NCBI RefSeq assembly: GCF_017897595.1
Contig: NZ_JAGKIK010000018.1
Location: forward strand, 1 to 64,000
Direction of reading: 5' to 3'
Source of the DNA: Aquimarina sp. U1-2
Lineage (GTDB): Bacteria > Bacteroidota > Bacteroidia > Flavobacteriales > Flavobacteriaceae
DNA length: 64,000 nt
Below are positions 1 to 8,331 of the stretch, one piece after another (the stretch's first letter is position 1; every line of letters starts with the position of its first letter). The notes beneath the pieces are model-generated. The model had not been told where the DNA came from. It saw nothing but the letters and a program-made list of their open reading frames with translations, and searched no databases. The position numbers and the translations under genes are program-made.

Positions 1-75
1 TCCCCCAAACCCCCTCTTTTCAACATCATTATCGACATTTATTATTAGTTTTATTTTCAGAAAACAAATCTAAAG

Positions 76-171
76 GCACCGCTACGGTGAAACTTAAAAA
101 TACAACGTAGTGCTTGGTTTTGCAGTAGTTTAAAGCCATAATAGATTTTCTAATGCATAAAACGGGTTAAA
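76..171. repeat. Partial copy of the palindromic intergenic element (right half)
   Basis: This stretch carries the right half of the element seen more fully at 30864-31147 and 53361-53568: the CGCTACGGTGAAACTTA core and stem, then AATACAACGTAGTGCTTGG, then the terminal arm CTAATGCATAAAACGGG. The left arm is missing, so it is a truncated copy. Nothing here looks coding. Confidence 0.8.
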
Positions 172-235
172 TACTCACAATGCATTATGGAAGGAATAGT
201 AACAGAAGTGACAATTCGAATGATTTTTTGTAATA

Positions 236-363
236 ACCTCTCGACTCCGCTCGAAATAACATGAAGAAAAATCAGCCTACCTTCAATTTAATTGGGGTAT
301 CGAGAATAGCTTTTTGGATCCAAAATCCTATGTTGTCCTGAACTTGTAGAAGGGCTCGACACA
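236..363. repeat. REP-like Bacteroidota intergenic motifs
   Basis: Two short motifs often scattered between genes in Flavobacteriaceae occur here: CTCGACTCCGCTCGAAATAA near 238-257 and GTCCTGAACTTGTAGAAGGG near 335-354. Relatives of them sit inside the element at 1246-1470 (GAGCGGAGTCGAAGG) and in the repeats at 4687-4836 and 33728-33832. No gene is seen in the first 475 bases. Confidence 0.55.
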
Positions 364-541
364 CTTGTTCCTTTGGTAGAAGTATGCTAATTGACTGATT
401 TTTAATAAAAAATCAAAATGCACGATGTGTGCTTTAATTATAATAATTACGGTTTTACCGTAGTTATTAACAACTATGCCTGTATCACGGTTAATAACTA
501 AATCTAGAAAGAAAAGCGCTTTTAATTACATTGCACCTATA

Positions 542-1174
542 ATGAAACCAACCGTATTTATTTTTTTTCTAATAGGAAGTCTCTGTTCGGGTCAAAAAAA
601 AATTGGCCCTCTTTCAGATATTTCTAATAAGTATAAATTAATACGAGAACTAATAGCGTCTAATGCACTTAGACAGTACCATACCGACTATTCTTGTGAT
701 GAAACGTCAGAACAGGGTTCGCTTACATTTTATTTTAACAGTAGAGAGCTAAAGCATATTTTACATACCTATAAGAAAGGACATGTAGCATTTAGGGATG
801 AGTATTATGTGTGGAATGATGAATTATTCTTTCAATATGCAATACATGATGTTACTTATAAAGATTACAAAAGAAATACATACGGTAAGCGCCAATTAGC
901 AGATGTATCTCTAACTCTCGAAGAACGCTTTTATTTCAAAGATCAAAAGGTGATCAAATGTCAATTCAAAGACTATGAAAATAGAAGTGATCGCTCTAAA
1001 AAAATAAAAACGAATCATGTGCCTAATAAAAGTGTGGGCTGTGATCAAGCGACACAAGCTCTCGAAAAATATAAAACTTTACTACAACATAGCCATCTAA
1101 AAATCGAAGATGCTTGCAATTTACCACGTAGCATTTCGAATGCTGCTTCTGAAATAATTGCAGGAGAAATGTAG
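542..1174 (+). CDS. Hypothetical secreted protein
   Basis: I do not recognise a family. Starting at the ATG at 542 gives about 210 residues with a hydrophobic signal sequence, KPTVFIFFLIGSLCSG, near the N-terminus, so it is probably exported. An upstream ATG at 476 in the same frame would add a basic 22-residue extension that hides the signal peptide, so 542 is preferred. The mature part is rich in Lys, Tyr and Asp and has few cysteines. Short segments such as LTFYFNSRELKHI suggest a small beta-rich domain. It stands alone between repeat-filled spacers, with no partner gene. The function is unknown. Confidence 0.6.
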   Translation: MKPTVFIFFLIGSLCSGQKKIGPLSDISNKYKLIRELIASNALRQYHTDYSCDETSEQGSLTFYFNSRELKHILHTYKKGHVAFRDEYYVWNDELFFQYAIHDVTYKDYKRNTYGKRQLADVSLTLEERFYFKDQKVIKCQFKDYENRSDRSKKIKTNHVPNKSVGCDQATQALEKYKTLLQHSHLKIEDACNLPRSISNAASEIIAGEM

Positions 1175-1245
1175 TGTTATTTTTAATGTAAAATACGCCC
1201 TTCGGTTTATTTTCTGGTACATCCAAAGAAAAGATGTTATACTCA

Positions 1246-1470
1246 AATCCGGATTATGTATTAGAATTTCGTAACGAGGGTTGAAATACCACGACAAAGT
1301 ATTGCTTTGGGCGAGATGTAGCGTTGGAAGAGTGTTTTCTCAATTTTAGCATAGCAGTTTACCCTGAGCGGAGTCGAAGGGCTACGGTAAAATTGAAAAA
1401 TACAGCGCAGCGTTTGTTTTTGAAGGTATTTCAAGCCATAATAGATTTTATAATGTATAATCCGTGTTAA
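1246..1470. repeat. Palindromic intergenic element with an inserted REP motif
   Basis: Ends are imperfect inverted repeats (AATCCGGATTATGTATTAGAA on the left; TATAATGTATAATCCGTGTT on the right). The central stem is CAATTTTA (1341-1348) against TAAAATTG (1388-1395). The usual 17-bp core is split: GCATAGCA at 1349-1356 and GCTACGG at 1381-1387 are separated by 24 bp containing CCCTGAGCGGAGTCGAAGG. Open frames read through it on the minus strand are repeat-derived. Confidence 0.8.
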
Positions 1471-1505
1471 AACTTCACAAAGTGTAACATTTACTTTTTT
1501 TGTAA

Positions 1506-1522
1506 GTCTATTATAAATAGAC
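1506..1522. other. Short perfect inverted repeat upstream of small membrane gene
   Basis: GTCTATT-ATA-AATAGAC is a perfect 7-bp inverted repeat 20 bases before the ATG of the 41-residue gene. It could be an operator or an mRNA hairpin. There is no T-tract, so it is not a terminator. Confidence 0.35.
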
Positions 1523-1541
1523 AACCACTTAAACAAGCCAC

Positions 1542-1667
1542 ATGAAACCTTCTGACGGCATTAAATCCTCTAATAAGAAGAGAAGTTACTATATTTATAT
1601 AGGTTTTTTTATACTAGCCATTTTATCTATGATTATTGTGATATGGAAGACGGGAATGCTGGAGTAA
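1542..1667 (+). CDS. Small single-pass membrane protein (41 aa)
   Basis: An ATG at 1542 opens a 41-residue frame with a basic, hydrophilic N-terminus (KPSDGIKSSNKKRSYY), one hydrophobic segment at residues 18-35 (IYIGFFILAILSMIIVIW) and a short tail KTGMLE before TAA. The positive-inside rule predicts the N-terminus in the cytoplasm. Tiny one-helix proteins of this shape are common and usually unannotated in Flavobacteriaceae. The coding character rests only on the start, the charge pattern and the clean membrane helix. There is no strong Shine-Dalgarno, which is normal in Bacteroidota. Function unknown. Confidence 0.5.
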   Translation: MKPSDGIKSSNKKRSYYIYIGFFILAILSMIIVIWKTGMLE

Positions 1668-1800
1668 CCATCGCGTTTTGGTAGCATAGTTGATTGAAAA
1701 AGTTTAAACCTATAGTACCCATTTAAAATCCTAATGAGTACACATGACAGCATCTTTTTGTATATATTGAAATCTTTTTTCTATATTGAAAATGAAATAT

Positions 1801-1822
1801 CCCCCGAGGCAGAGCCTGGGGG
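1801..1822. repeat. GC-rich hairpin CCCCC-GAGGC-AGA-GCCT-GGGGG
   Basis: A compact imperfect palindrome in otherwise AT-rich DNA, 33 bases before the next ATG. Similar GAGGCAGAGCCTC hairpins recur between genes in this group of bacteria. It lacks a T-tract, so it is treated as a repeat rather than a terminator. Confidence 0.5.
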
Positions 1823-1854
1823 AATGCAATTGATTAAATTTCACAACATATGCT

Positions 1855-2361
1855 ATGAAGTTCATTCCGCTTATTTTTCTACTGCTAATCTCTTTTACAG
1901 GCAATACTCAAACCGATCAAAAAGAAAAAACCACGACATACTTTTTTATACGACATGCAGAAAAAGATCTTAGCGACTCAAAGGATCGTGATCCTGCACT
2001 TACCGAAAAAGGAAAGCGAAGAGCGCAAAATTGGGCAGTGTTATTTAAAGATACAAAAATAGATTTCGTTTTCTCTACAGATTATACTAGAACTCGGGAT
2101 ACCGCAAAACCTATTGCCAAAAGTCAAGATGTAGACATTACACTATATGATCCAAAAGCATTAAATAACCCTGAATTTCAGGAAAAAACCAAAGGAAAAA
2201 CTTGTGTTATTGTAGGTCATAGCAATTCCACTCCCAATTTCGTAAATCGCGTGATGGGACAGCAAAAGTATACTGCTATCGATGAGAGCCACTATGGTAA
2301 GCTTTTTATTGTAACTACTACAGATGAAATCGTTACCGATATCGTACTTACTGTACATTAG
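1855..2361 (+). CDS. Exported histidine phosphatase (phosphoglycerate mutase-like)
   Basis: 168 residues: a signal sequence (KFIPLIFLLLISFTG) followed by a histidine phosphatase superfamily fold. The catalytic RH pair is in FFIRHAEKD (Arg32, His33), the second arginine region is in FSTDYTRTRDTAKP, and the second catalytic His is in IVGHSNSTP (about residue 122). The size and the RHAEK variant resemble SixA-like phosphatases, but the signal peptide puts this one outside the cytoplasm, so a phosphohistidine substrate is not assured. It converges on the DUF6503-like gene at 2371 with 9 bases between. Family assignment is firm; substrate unknown. Confidence 0.85.
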   Translation: MKFIPLIFLLLISFTGNTQTDQKEKTTTYFFIRHAEKDLSDSKDRDPALTEKGKRRAQNWAVLFKDTKIDFVFSTDYTRTRDTAKPIAKSQDVDITLYDPKALNNPEFQEKTKGKTCVIVGHSNSTPNFVNRVMGQQKYTAIDESHYGKLFIVTTTDEIVTDIVLTVH

Positions 2362-2370
2362 AAATTTTTC

Positions 2371-3123
2371 TCAACAACATTCCCTTTCTAAAAACACATA
2401 AATATTTTCTAATTTTATATCAGATAAGAGTTTAAGTTTTCCAGTTTCAAATACATCATCCAGATGCTTTAATTCTATTTTTAAAGTATCGGGTTTATAA
2501 TTCTTGTAATTCACAAATCGAATACCATTGACAATTCGAGGATGGTAGGCTTCTCTGAACCGTATTCCACCTCCGTTTACAGCATATTTATAAGCCAGAT
2601 AATCTACAGTAAAATTCTCTTTATGAATCCAGTATAAAAATTCGTCTTCAAAATCAGTTCCACCTCCTTCTTGATCAAAAGTAACTTTAATTTCATAATA
2701 CGATACTCCTTTGATTACACTCTCACCGATCAACTCTTTATGCACCGCGACATCATTAAGACCAAATGGTAAAGTCGCAAAATAATGTACAGAATTTACT
2801 CCGTCACTAAGTTTAGAAATCAACGAATCCGCAACCTGCACAGTACAATTTTCAATAGTCCTTTCAAAACCAGAATTGCTGACCTTATCATTAATTATTC
2901 CTTCGGGACTGCTAACAAATCGTTCTAATTCATACAACCCCTTATTTCTTATACTTCTATATCTTTTGTTTCTGAAAGTAAAATCAATAATAGCGTTATC
3001 GTATTTTGAACCCCCGGCATTTTCAATAGTTTTATCTATAATTTCTTGTGCTGAATACTGGAACGAAAACCCTGTAAACGACGAAAACAGAAACACTACG
3101 AAAACTAACAAATATCTTATCAT
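2371..3123 (-). CDS. DUF6503-like secreted protein
   Basis: 250 residues with an N-terminal signal (IRYLLVFVVFLFSSFTG) and a mature part opening with AQEIIDKTIENAGGSKYDNA, then FTFRNKRYRS. This opening (a helix with an AGG turn, then an FRxxxY strand) fits the flavobacterial DUF6503 family, some members of which have been misnamed deoxyribose-phosphate aldolase. No aldolase lysine motif is seen. The rest is predicted mostly beta strand, like a LolA-type or START-like half-barrel for hydrophobic ligands; that is inference. Monocistronic, convergent with the histidine phosphatase. Confidence 0.6.
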   Translation of the reverse strand: MIRYLLVFVVFLFSSFTGFSFQYSAQEIIDKTIENAGGSKYDNAIIDFTFRNKRYRSIRNKGLYELERFVSSPEGIINDKVSNSGFERTIENCTVQVADSLISKLSDGVNSVHYFATLPFGLNDVAVHKELIGESVIKGVSYYEIKVTFDQEGGGTDFEDEFLYWIHKENFTVDYLAYKYAVNGGGIRFREAYHPRIVNGIRFVNYKNYKPDTLKIELKHLDDVFETGKLKLLSDIKLENIYVFLERECC

Positions 3124-3485
3124 AATTATAATTTTAAAAAATGACCCTTTACCCCGGATAGGCTCAATCGAAAACTATTTACGAAGACGAAAAGTTATCG
3201 ACTGCGCTACAGACATCTGGTAAGTTTTTAAATTACTGAAAACAATTTTTTGTAATTAAAATCCTGATGTATTTATCTACCGACCTTTAAAAATATATTC
3301 TCTTTGACGGTAAATAAAATGAATTCTTACCAAAATTGACTATAGATTTTAAAAATTAATGGATGTAGTCCTATTTTTTAAATTATACCTAAAATGAATA
3401 TTTTGAGCTACTTAATGAACCTATGTATTCTTTAAAGCATTCTTTCAAGAAAGCTTCGTATGTTTGTAACCAGTTATTGAAATTT

Positions 3486-3941
3486 ATGAATCAAAATAAA
3501 ATTAACATACTTAATCGCAAAGCGAAGTTCGAATACGAATTTCTAGATAAATACACTGCAGGGATAAAACTGGCAGGTACTGAGATAAAAGCTATTCGCG
3601 AAGGAAAAGCCAATATCGCCGAAAGTTTTTGCGAATTCAATAATGGAGAGCTTTTCGTCATTAATATGCATATCGAAGAATATTCGCATGCCACTTATTT
3701 TAATCACAATCCTAAAAGCGAACGAAAATTACTTCTCAACAAAAAAGAGCTAAAAAAATTAGAAAAAGAAGTAAAACATAGCGGTCTTACCATAATCCCT
3801 ACCCGATTATTTATTAATGATCGTGGATTAGCAAAATTAGCTATTGTACTTGCAAAGGGTAAAAAAATGTATGATAAACGAGAAACTATAAAAGATAGAG
3901 ACAATAAAAGGGCTCTTGACCGGATTAAAAAGAACTTTTAA
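3486..3941 (+). CDS. smpB: SsrA-binding protein SmpB
   Basis: 151 residues from the ATG at 3486. The frame is open from 3423, but homologues begin near MNQNKINILNRKAKFEY, so the internal start is chosen. The family core is clear: KAKFEYEFLDKYTAGIKLAGTEIKAIREGK (in part), the YSHATYFNHNP region and the basic tail KGKKMYDKRETIKDRDNKR. SmpB binds the tRNA-like end of tmRNA and delivers it to stalled ribosomes for trans-translation. The tmRNA gene is not in this window. The gene converges on pcm with 6 bases between the stops. Confidence 0.95.
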   Translation: MNQNKINILNRKAKFEYEFLDKYTAGIKLAGTEIKAIREGKANIAESFCEFNNGELFVINMHIEEYSHATYFNHNPKSERKLLLNKKELKKLEKEVKHSGLTIIPTRLFINDRGLAKLAIVLAKGKKMYDKRETIKDRDNKRALDRIKKNF

Positions 3942-3947
3942 CTCGCT

Positions 3948-4589
3948 TTAGCTTTTATTTTCTAAAAGAGGAACAAATTTAAATTCACCAAACTCTCTTT
4001 TTTCGAATTGTTTTTCGCTTTTACGAACAAAAAGAGTCATGATTTGTACCTTTTCACCAACTGGTATCACCAGGCGTCCATTTATTTTTAACTGACTTAA
4101 TAAAGGTTTCGGCACATAAGGAGCTCCTGCAGTTACGATGATAGCGTTGTATGGCGCATGTTCTTCCAAACCCTTATAACCATCTCCAAAAGATAAGTGT
4201 TTAGGCCTATACCCGAGTTTCGACAAAAATAATTTGGTTTTCTTAAACAGTTCTTTTTGTCGTTCAATACTATAGGTTTTAGCTCCTAATTCGCACAAAA
4301 CAGCAGTTTGATACCCAGAACCTGTACCAATCTCGAGTACGTTATCTCCATTTTTAATCTGTAATAATTCACTTTGAAAAGCCACTGTATATGGCTGCGA
4401 AATGGTTTGATCTGCTGCGATAGGAAAAGCTTTATCTTGATACGCATGATCTTCAAAACCAGAGTCCATGAAAAGATGTCTCGGTATTTTTTCAATAGCC
4501 GCCAGTACAGAGGTATCTTTAATTCCTTTTTTCATCAAAGTTGTAACCAACTGTTTTCTTTTTCCGGCATGTCTAAGGGTATCTTTCAC
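3948..4589 (-). CDS. pcm: Protein-L-isoaspartate O-methyltransferase
   Basis: 213 residues, the usual length for the cytoplasmic repair enzyme that methylates L-isoaspartyl residues with S-adenosylmethionine. Visible motifs: the substrate-loop stretch DQTISQPYTVAFQSELL, SAM motif I LEIGTGSGYQTAVL, and AIIVTAGAPYVPKPLL followed by GRLVIPVG. N-terminal helices KDTLRHAGKRKQLVTTL match bacterial Pcm. It stands alone, convergent with smpB; upstream lies a repeat-filled gap. Confidence 0.93.
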   Translation of the reverse strand: MKDTLRHAGKRKQLVTTLMKKGIKDTSVLAAIEKIPRHLFMDSGFEDHAYQDKAFPIAADQTISQPYTVAFQSELLQIKNGDNVLEIGTGSGYQTAVLCELGAKTYSIERQKELFKKTKLFLSKLGYRPKHLSFGDGYKGLEEHAPYNAIIVTAGAPYVPKPLLSQLKINGRLVIPVGEKVQIMTLFVRKSEKQFEKREFGEFKFVPLLENKS

Positions 4590-4686
4590 TTTTCCAAGGG
4601 TATTTAGTTGGCTAAAATTACAGAAACATTTTAAAGAATTATAAACTATTTCTTTTTTAGTACTTAATTTTAATTGATTGTCCGTT

Positions 4687-4836
4687 AGTATACCTAAAAT
4701 TTAACTGAGAAGTCATCCTGAATTCATTTCAGGATCTCATTACGTTTATTTTCAGTACATCGAGATGAGAAGCTGAAACGAGCCTATGCTGAACTCGTTT
4801 CAGTATTCAGCTTGACGAAAACCGTTTAGGTTAAAT
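4687..4836. repeat. REP-like double hairpin repeat (copy 1)
   Basis: In the gap between pcm and the next gene, the unit begins AGTATACCTAAAATTTAACTG and ends CCGTTTAGGTTAAAT. It contains two hairpins: CCTGAATTCATTTCAGG, and TGAAACGAG-CCTATGCTGAA-CTCGTTTCA. The copy at 33728-33832 is the same unit inverted and lacking the first hairpin. The rest of 4590-5071 shows only AT-rich DNA and the promoter box below. Confidence 0.8.
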
Positions 4837-5047
4837 TATGCATATTCGTTTAGTTTTATAAGTTTTTTGAAGAATATTGATCTGGTTCTTTTACAATCTT
4901 AACAACTTAATTGAACATTCGTTGTCGAATCTAAAATTTAACCTGCCATCATTCTAAATACTGAAGTGGATGTAGCTTTAAACCCAATGCATAGCAGCTT
5001 ATGTTAGTATTTTCAAAATCATGTACCCATTACTGTGTAAATAATAC

Positions 5048-5055
5048 TATTTTTG
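5048..5055 (+). promoter_or_regulatory. Candidate -7 box TATTTTTG
   Basis: Matches the Bacteroidota -7 consensus TAnnTTTG, 16 bases before the ATG at 5072. No convincing TTTG -33 element lies 17-20 bases upstream, so only moderate support. Confidence 0.4.
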
Positions 5056-5071
5056 TGTAAAACTTGAAATT

Positions 5072-6034
5072 ATGCTCAAAGCTGGGGTATTAGGTGCAGG
5101 ACATCTCGGTAAAATCCATTTACGACTTCTTGAACAATCTGAAAATTATGAACTTGTAGGCTTTTATGATGCCAGTACCACTCAAGCAGAGCTTATTGCT
5201 GATGAGTTTGGATACCATCTTTTTGAGTCGGTAGAAGATTTGATTGCAGCCGTAGACGTAGTAGATATCGTTACGCCTACCTTTGCACATTTTGAAGTGG
5301 CAAATCAAGCGATCCAAGCTGGCAAACACATTTTCATAGAAAAACCCATCACAAATACCGTAGCAGAGGCCGAAGCATTGATACAACTCGCTCAAAAACA
5401 TCAAGTAAAAGGACAAGTGGGTCATGTAGAGCGTTTTAATCCTGCTTTTACTGCTGTAGCTGATAAAATAGACACCCCAATGTTTATTGAAGCACATCGG
5501 CTTGCAGAATTTAATCCTAGAGGAACGGATGTCCCGGTAGTCTTAGATTTGATGATTCATGACATTGATGCCATTTTGAGTGTAGTGCATTCTGAAGTAA
5601 AACATATCAGCGCAAGTGGAGTTTCTGTAATAAGCGAAACTCCAGATATTGCCAATGCAAGAATAGAATTTGAAAACGGTTGTGTAGCCAATCTTACAGC
5701 GAGTAGAATATCTTTGAAAAACATGAGGAAATCAAGGTTTTTTCAACGTGATGCTTACATTTCTGTAGACTATTTTGAAAAGAAATGCGAAGTGGTTAAA
5801 ATGAAAGATGCTCCTGATCACCCCGATGATTTTGCTATGATATTGCAGAATGCCGAGGGAGTAAAAAAACAAATCTACTTTGACAATCCTGATGTTCCGT
5901 CAAACAATGCGATTCTCGATGAGCTAGACGCGTTTGCTTTGGCTATAAAAAATGATACTACGCCAATTGTTTCGCTAGAACAAGGTAAAAAAGCGCTCGA
6001 AGTAGCTTTACAAATCATAGATTGTTTTAAATAA
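5072..6034 (+). CDS. Gfo/Idh/MocA family oxidoreductase
   Basis: 320 residues. The N-terminal Rossmann fold is marked by AGVLGAGHLGKIHLRLL, followed by the family signature HIFIEKPITNTVAEAEALI (the EKP motif holds a catalytic-site lysine). The C-terminal alpha/beta domain contains VLDLMIHDIDAIL, with the histidine expected in the active site. Members oxidise or reduce sugars, cyclitols or biliverdin with NAD(P); the substrate cannot be read from the sequence. It is followed 45 bases later by a 3-hydroxyacyl-CoA dehydrogenase gene in the same direction, probably one transcript. Confidence 0.88.
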   Translation: MLKAGVLGAGHLGKIHLRLLEQSENYELVGFYDASTTQAELIADEFGYHLFESVEDLIAAVDVVDIVTPTFAHFEVANQAIQAGKHIFIEKPITNTVAEAEALIQLAQKHQVKGQVGHVERFNPAFTAVADKIDTPMFIEAHRLAEFNPRGTDVPVVLDLMIHDIDAILSVVHSEVKHISASGVSVISETPDIANARIEFENGCVANLTASRISLKNMRKSRFFQRDAYISVDYFEKKCEVVKMKDAPDHPDDFAMILQNAEGVKKQIYFDNPDVPSNNAILDELDAFALAIKNDTTPIVSLEQGKKALEVALQIIDCFK

Positions 6035-6079
6035 TTGTCACTAATATCAAAACACACATATACACAATAGAATACTATC

Positions 6080-6967
6080 ATGAAGAACATTGCAGTAATA
6101 GGTGCAGGTACCATGGGAAATGGAATTGCTCATACCTTTGCACAAAAAGGTTTTAAAGTACAGCTTATAGATGTCTCTCAGCAAGCTTTAGATCAAGGAT
6201 TATCCACAATATCGAAAAACCTAGATCGAATGATCGCTAAAGAAAAAATCTCTGAAACTGACAAAGAAAATACACTTGGCAACATTTCTACCTTTACCAG
6301 TATTAAAGAAGGCGTAGAATATGCAAGTCTTGTGGTAGAGGCCGCTACAGAAAATATAGATCTAAAACTCAAAATATTTGAAGAATTAAGTAGTGCTTGC
6401 CCCGAGGATACAATTTTGGCAACAAATACATCTTCTATATCTATTACTCAAATTGCTGCTGTGACCAACAAACCCGATATGGTCATCGGAATGCATTTTA
6501 TGAATCCTGTACCTGTTATGAAACTCGTTGAAATTATAAGAGGATATAATACCTCTGATAAAGTCACCGAAACCATTATGGAAATGTCAAAAAAGTTAGA
6601 TAAAATACCTGTAGAAGTAAATGATTATCCAGGATTTGTAGCCAATAGAATTTTAATGCCTATGATTAATGAGTCCATCGAGACGCTTTACAATGGTGTT
6701 GCCGGCGTTACAGAGATAGATACGGTAATGAAACTAGGTATGGCACACCCTATGGGACCATTACAATTAGCTGATTTCATAGGTTTAGATGTTTGTCTAT
6801 CTATTCTAAATGTAATGTACGAAGGATTTAAAAACCCCAAATATGCACCTTGCCCGCTCCTTGTTACTATGGTAATGGCAGGTAAACTAGGCGTAAAAAG
6901 TGGTGAAGGTTTTTATGATTATGCTGAGAGTAGAAAAGCTGAAACCGTTGCCAAACAGTTTGTATAA
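6080..6967 (+). CDS. 3-hydroxybutyryl-CoA dehydrogenase
   Basis: 295 residues, close to the 280-295 usual for single-function 3-hydroxybutyryl-CoA dehydrogenases. The NAD site is VIGAGTMGNGIAHTFAQKG at the N-terminus. EAATENIDLKLKIF, TNTSSISITQIA and MHFMNPVPVMKLVEI supply the catalytic Glu/His/Ser environment, and GFVANRILMPMINE opens the helical dimer domain. It interconverts acetoacetyl-CoA and 3-hydroxybutyryl-CoA in the cytoplasm. No thiolase or crotonase is adjacent, so its pathway (fatty acid, amino acid or butanoyl-CoA turnover) is undetermined. Confidence 0.92.
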   Translation: MKNIAVIGAGTMGNGIAHTFAQKGFKVQLIDVSQQALDQGLSTISKNLDRMIAKEKISETDKENTLGNISTFTSIKEGVEYASLVVEAATENIDLKLKIFEELSSACPEDTILATNTSSISITQIAAVTNKPDMVIGMHFMNPVPVMKLVEIIRGYNTSDKVTETIMEMSKKLDKIPVEVNDYPGFVANRILMPMINESIETLYNGVAGVTEIDTVMKLGMAHPMGPLQLADFIGLDVCLSILNVMYEGFKNPKYAPCPLLVTMVMAGKLGVKSGEGFYDYAESRKAETVAKQFV

Positions 6968-6988
6968 TAGATTATCAAAATACTAACA

Positions 6989-8227
6989 TTGGCTAAAATT
7001 CACCCTTTTAGAGCGGTTCGTCCTACCAGAGATAAGGTAAGCCTTGTTGCTTCCAGGTCGTATCAAAGTTATACTCCGAATGAGCGCGATTCTCGAATGG
7101 ATTATAACCCATATTCTTTTTTGCATATTGTTAATCCTGGATACAAATATCACAAAGAAATATCAGGAGAAGATCGTTATAAGCTGGTTCGTAACAGATA
7201 CTTAGAATTTAAAGAAGACCGAATTCTTATTCAGGATGACACACCTTGTTATTACATTTACAAAATCGTAAATCGAGAACAAGAATCGTTCTCTGGGGTT
7301 ATTGCGGCTACGAGTGCCAAAGATTATGAAAATAATGTAATCAAAATACATGAGGATACACTAGAAGAACGTGAAAACACATTCAAAGAATATTTAAAAA
7401 CAGTAGGATTTAATGCAGAACCCGTACTTCTTACTTATCCTGACTGTGATACTATTGCTCAAATTATAGCTGCAGTAGTGGCAACCAGAGCCGAATATGA
7501 ATTTACAACAACCTATCGAGACACTCATTATCTCTGGAAAATTAAAGATCAGGCATCAATCAATGAAATTAAGTGTGCTTTTTCTTCTATCGAAACGCTC
7601 TACATTGCCGACGGTCATCATCGATCATCATCGTCGTACCTACTGGCTAAGGACCGTGAGGAAAACAATCCTAATCACAAGGGTGACGAAGCTTATAATT
7701 TTTTCATGAGCTATCTCATCCCAGAATCTGATTTAAGGATATACGAATTTAATCGATTAATTAAAGATCTAAACGGCCTGTCAAAAGAAGAATTTTTAAT
7801 ACAATTAGATGCGAGCTTTCGTATAGAAAACAGAGGGATAGAAGTCTACAAACCTTCAAAACCACATCATTTCAGTATGTATCTGGATGGAGAATTCTAT
7901 TCACTTTATCTTCGGAAAACATATTATGATTTTGATGATGCCTTAGCAGAGCTCGATGCACAAATTTTGTTTAAAAGAGTACTTCAGCCTATTTTAGGAA
8001 TACATGATCTAAGAACAGATAATCGAATAGCATATTCGCATGGCAAAAATGATATTATTTCAGTAAAAAGTAGCATTGACGAAAATGAATTTAAAGTAGG
8101 ATTTGGTTTATTTCCTGCGTCTGTTGATCAAATGAAAAAAATAGCAGATCAAGGCTTAAAGATGCCTCCTAAAAGTACCTATATCGAACCTAAATTGCGT
8201 AGCGGTATTACTATTTATGAGTTTTGA
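6989..8227 (+). CDS. DUF1015 family protein
   Basis: 412 residues from a TTG start 21 bases after the preceding stop; the first residues AKIHPFRAVRPTRDKVSLV match the usual N-terminus of DUF1015, which supports the TTG. Family hallmarks are YIADGHHRSSSSYLLA in the middle and the C-terminal AYSHGKNDI and FGLFPASVDQMKKIADQG. The biochemical role of DUF1015 is unknown; distant similarity to SpoVR/HTH families has been suggested but is not evident here. Its position after the dehydrogenase suggests one operon. Confidence 0.9.
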   Translation: MAKIHPFRAVRPTRDKVSLVASRSYQSYTPNERDSRMDYNPYSFLHIVNPGYKYHKEISGEDRYKLVRNRYLEFKEDRILIQDDTPCYYIYKIVNREQESFSGVIAATSAKDYENNVIKIHEDTLEERENTFKEYLKTVGFNAEPVLLTYPDCDTIAQIIAAVVATRAEYEFTTTYRDTHYLWKIKDQASINEIKCAFSSIETLYIADGHHRSSSSYLLAKDREENNPNHKGDEAYNFFMSYLIPESDLRIYEFNRLIKDLNGLSKEEFLIQLDASFRIENRGIEVYKPSKPHHFSMYLDGEFYSLYLRKTYYDFDDALAELDAQILFKRVLQPILGIHDLRTDNRIAYSHGKNDIISVKSSIDENEFKVGFGLFPASVDQMKKIADQGLKMPPKSTYIEPKLRSGITIYEF

Positions 8228-8240
8228 ATACCAAATTGAT

Positions 8241-8330
8241 TTTAAAAATTTTAATGTGAGAGCGTAGCGGTTACATACGTTCTCAATTTTTTAAGTATTT
8301 CGTTTTCTAACAATTAAAAAGAGTTAACCG
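8241..8330. repeat. Start-codon-associated hairpin repeat (copy 1)
   Basis: Consensus AATGTGAGAGCGTAGCGG-TTACATACGTTCTCAATTTTTT, then GTATTTCGTTTTCTAACAATTAAAAAGAGTTAACCGT, ending one base before the ATG of the YggS gene. Copies lie at 33871-33960 and 53884-53980. GAGAGCGTA and TACGTTCTC form an imperfect stem. Because two of three copies end at a start codon, it may carry the 5' untranslated region. Confidence 0.8.
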
Positions 8331-8331
8331 T

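Noticed and set aside
1261-1536. 91-codon minus-strand frame
   Set aside because: It lies almost entirely in the palindromic repeat at 1246-1470, so it is repeat-derived.
1734-1973. 79-codon plus-strand frame
   Set aside because: Overlaps the histidine phosphatase in another frame and runs through the GC-rich hairpin.
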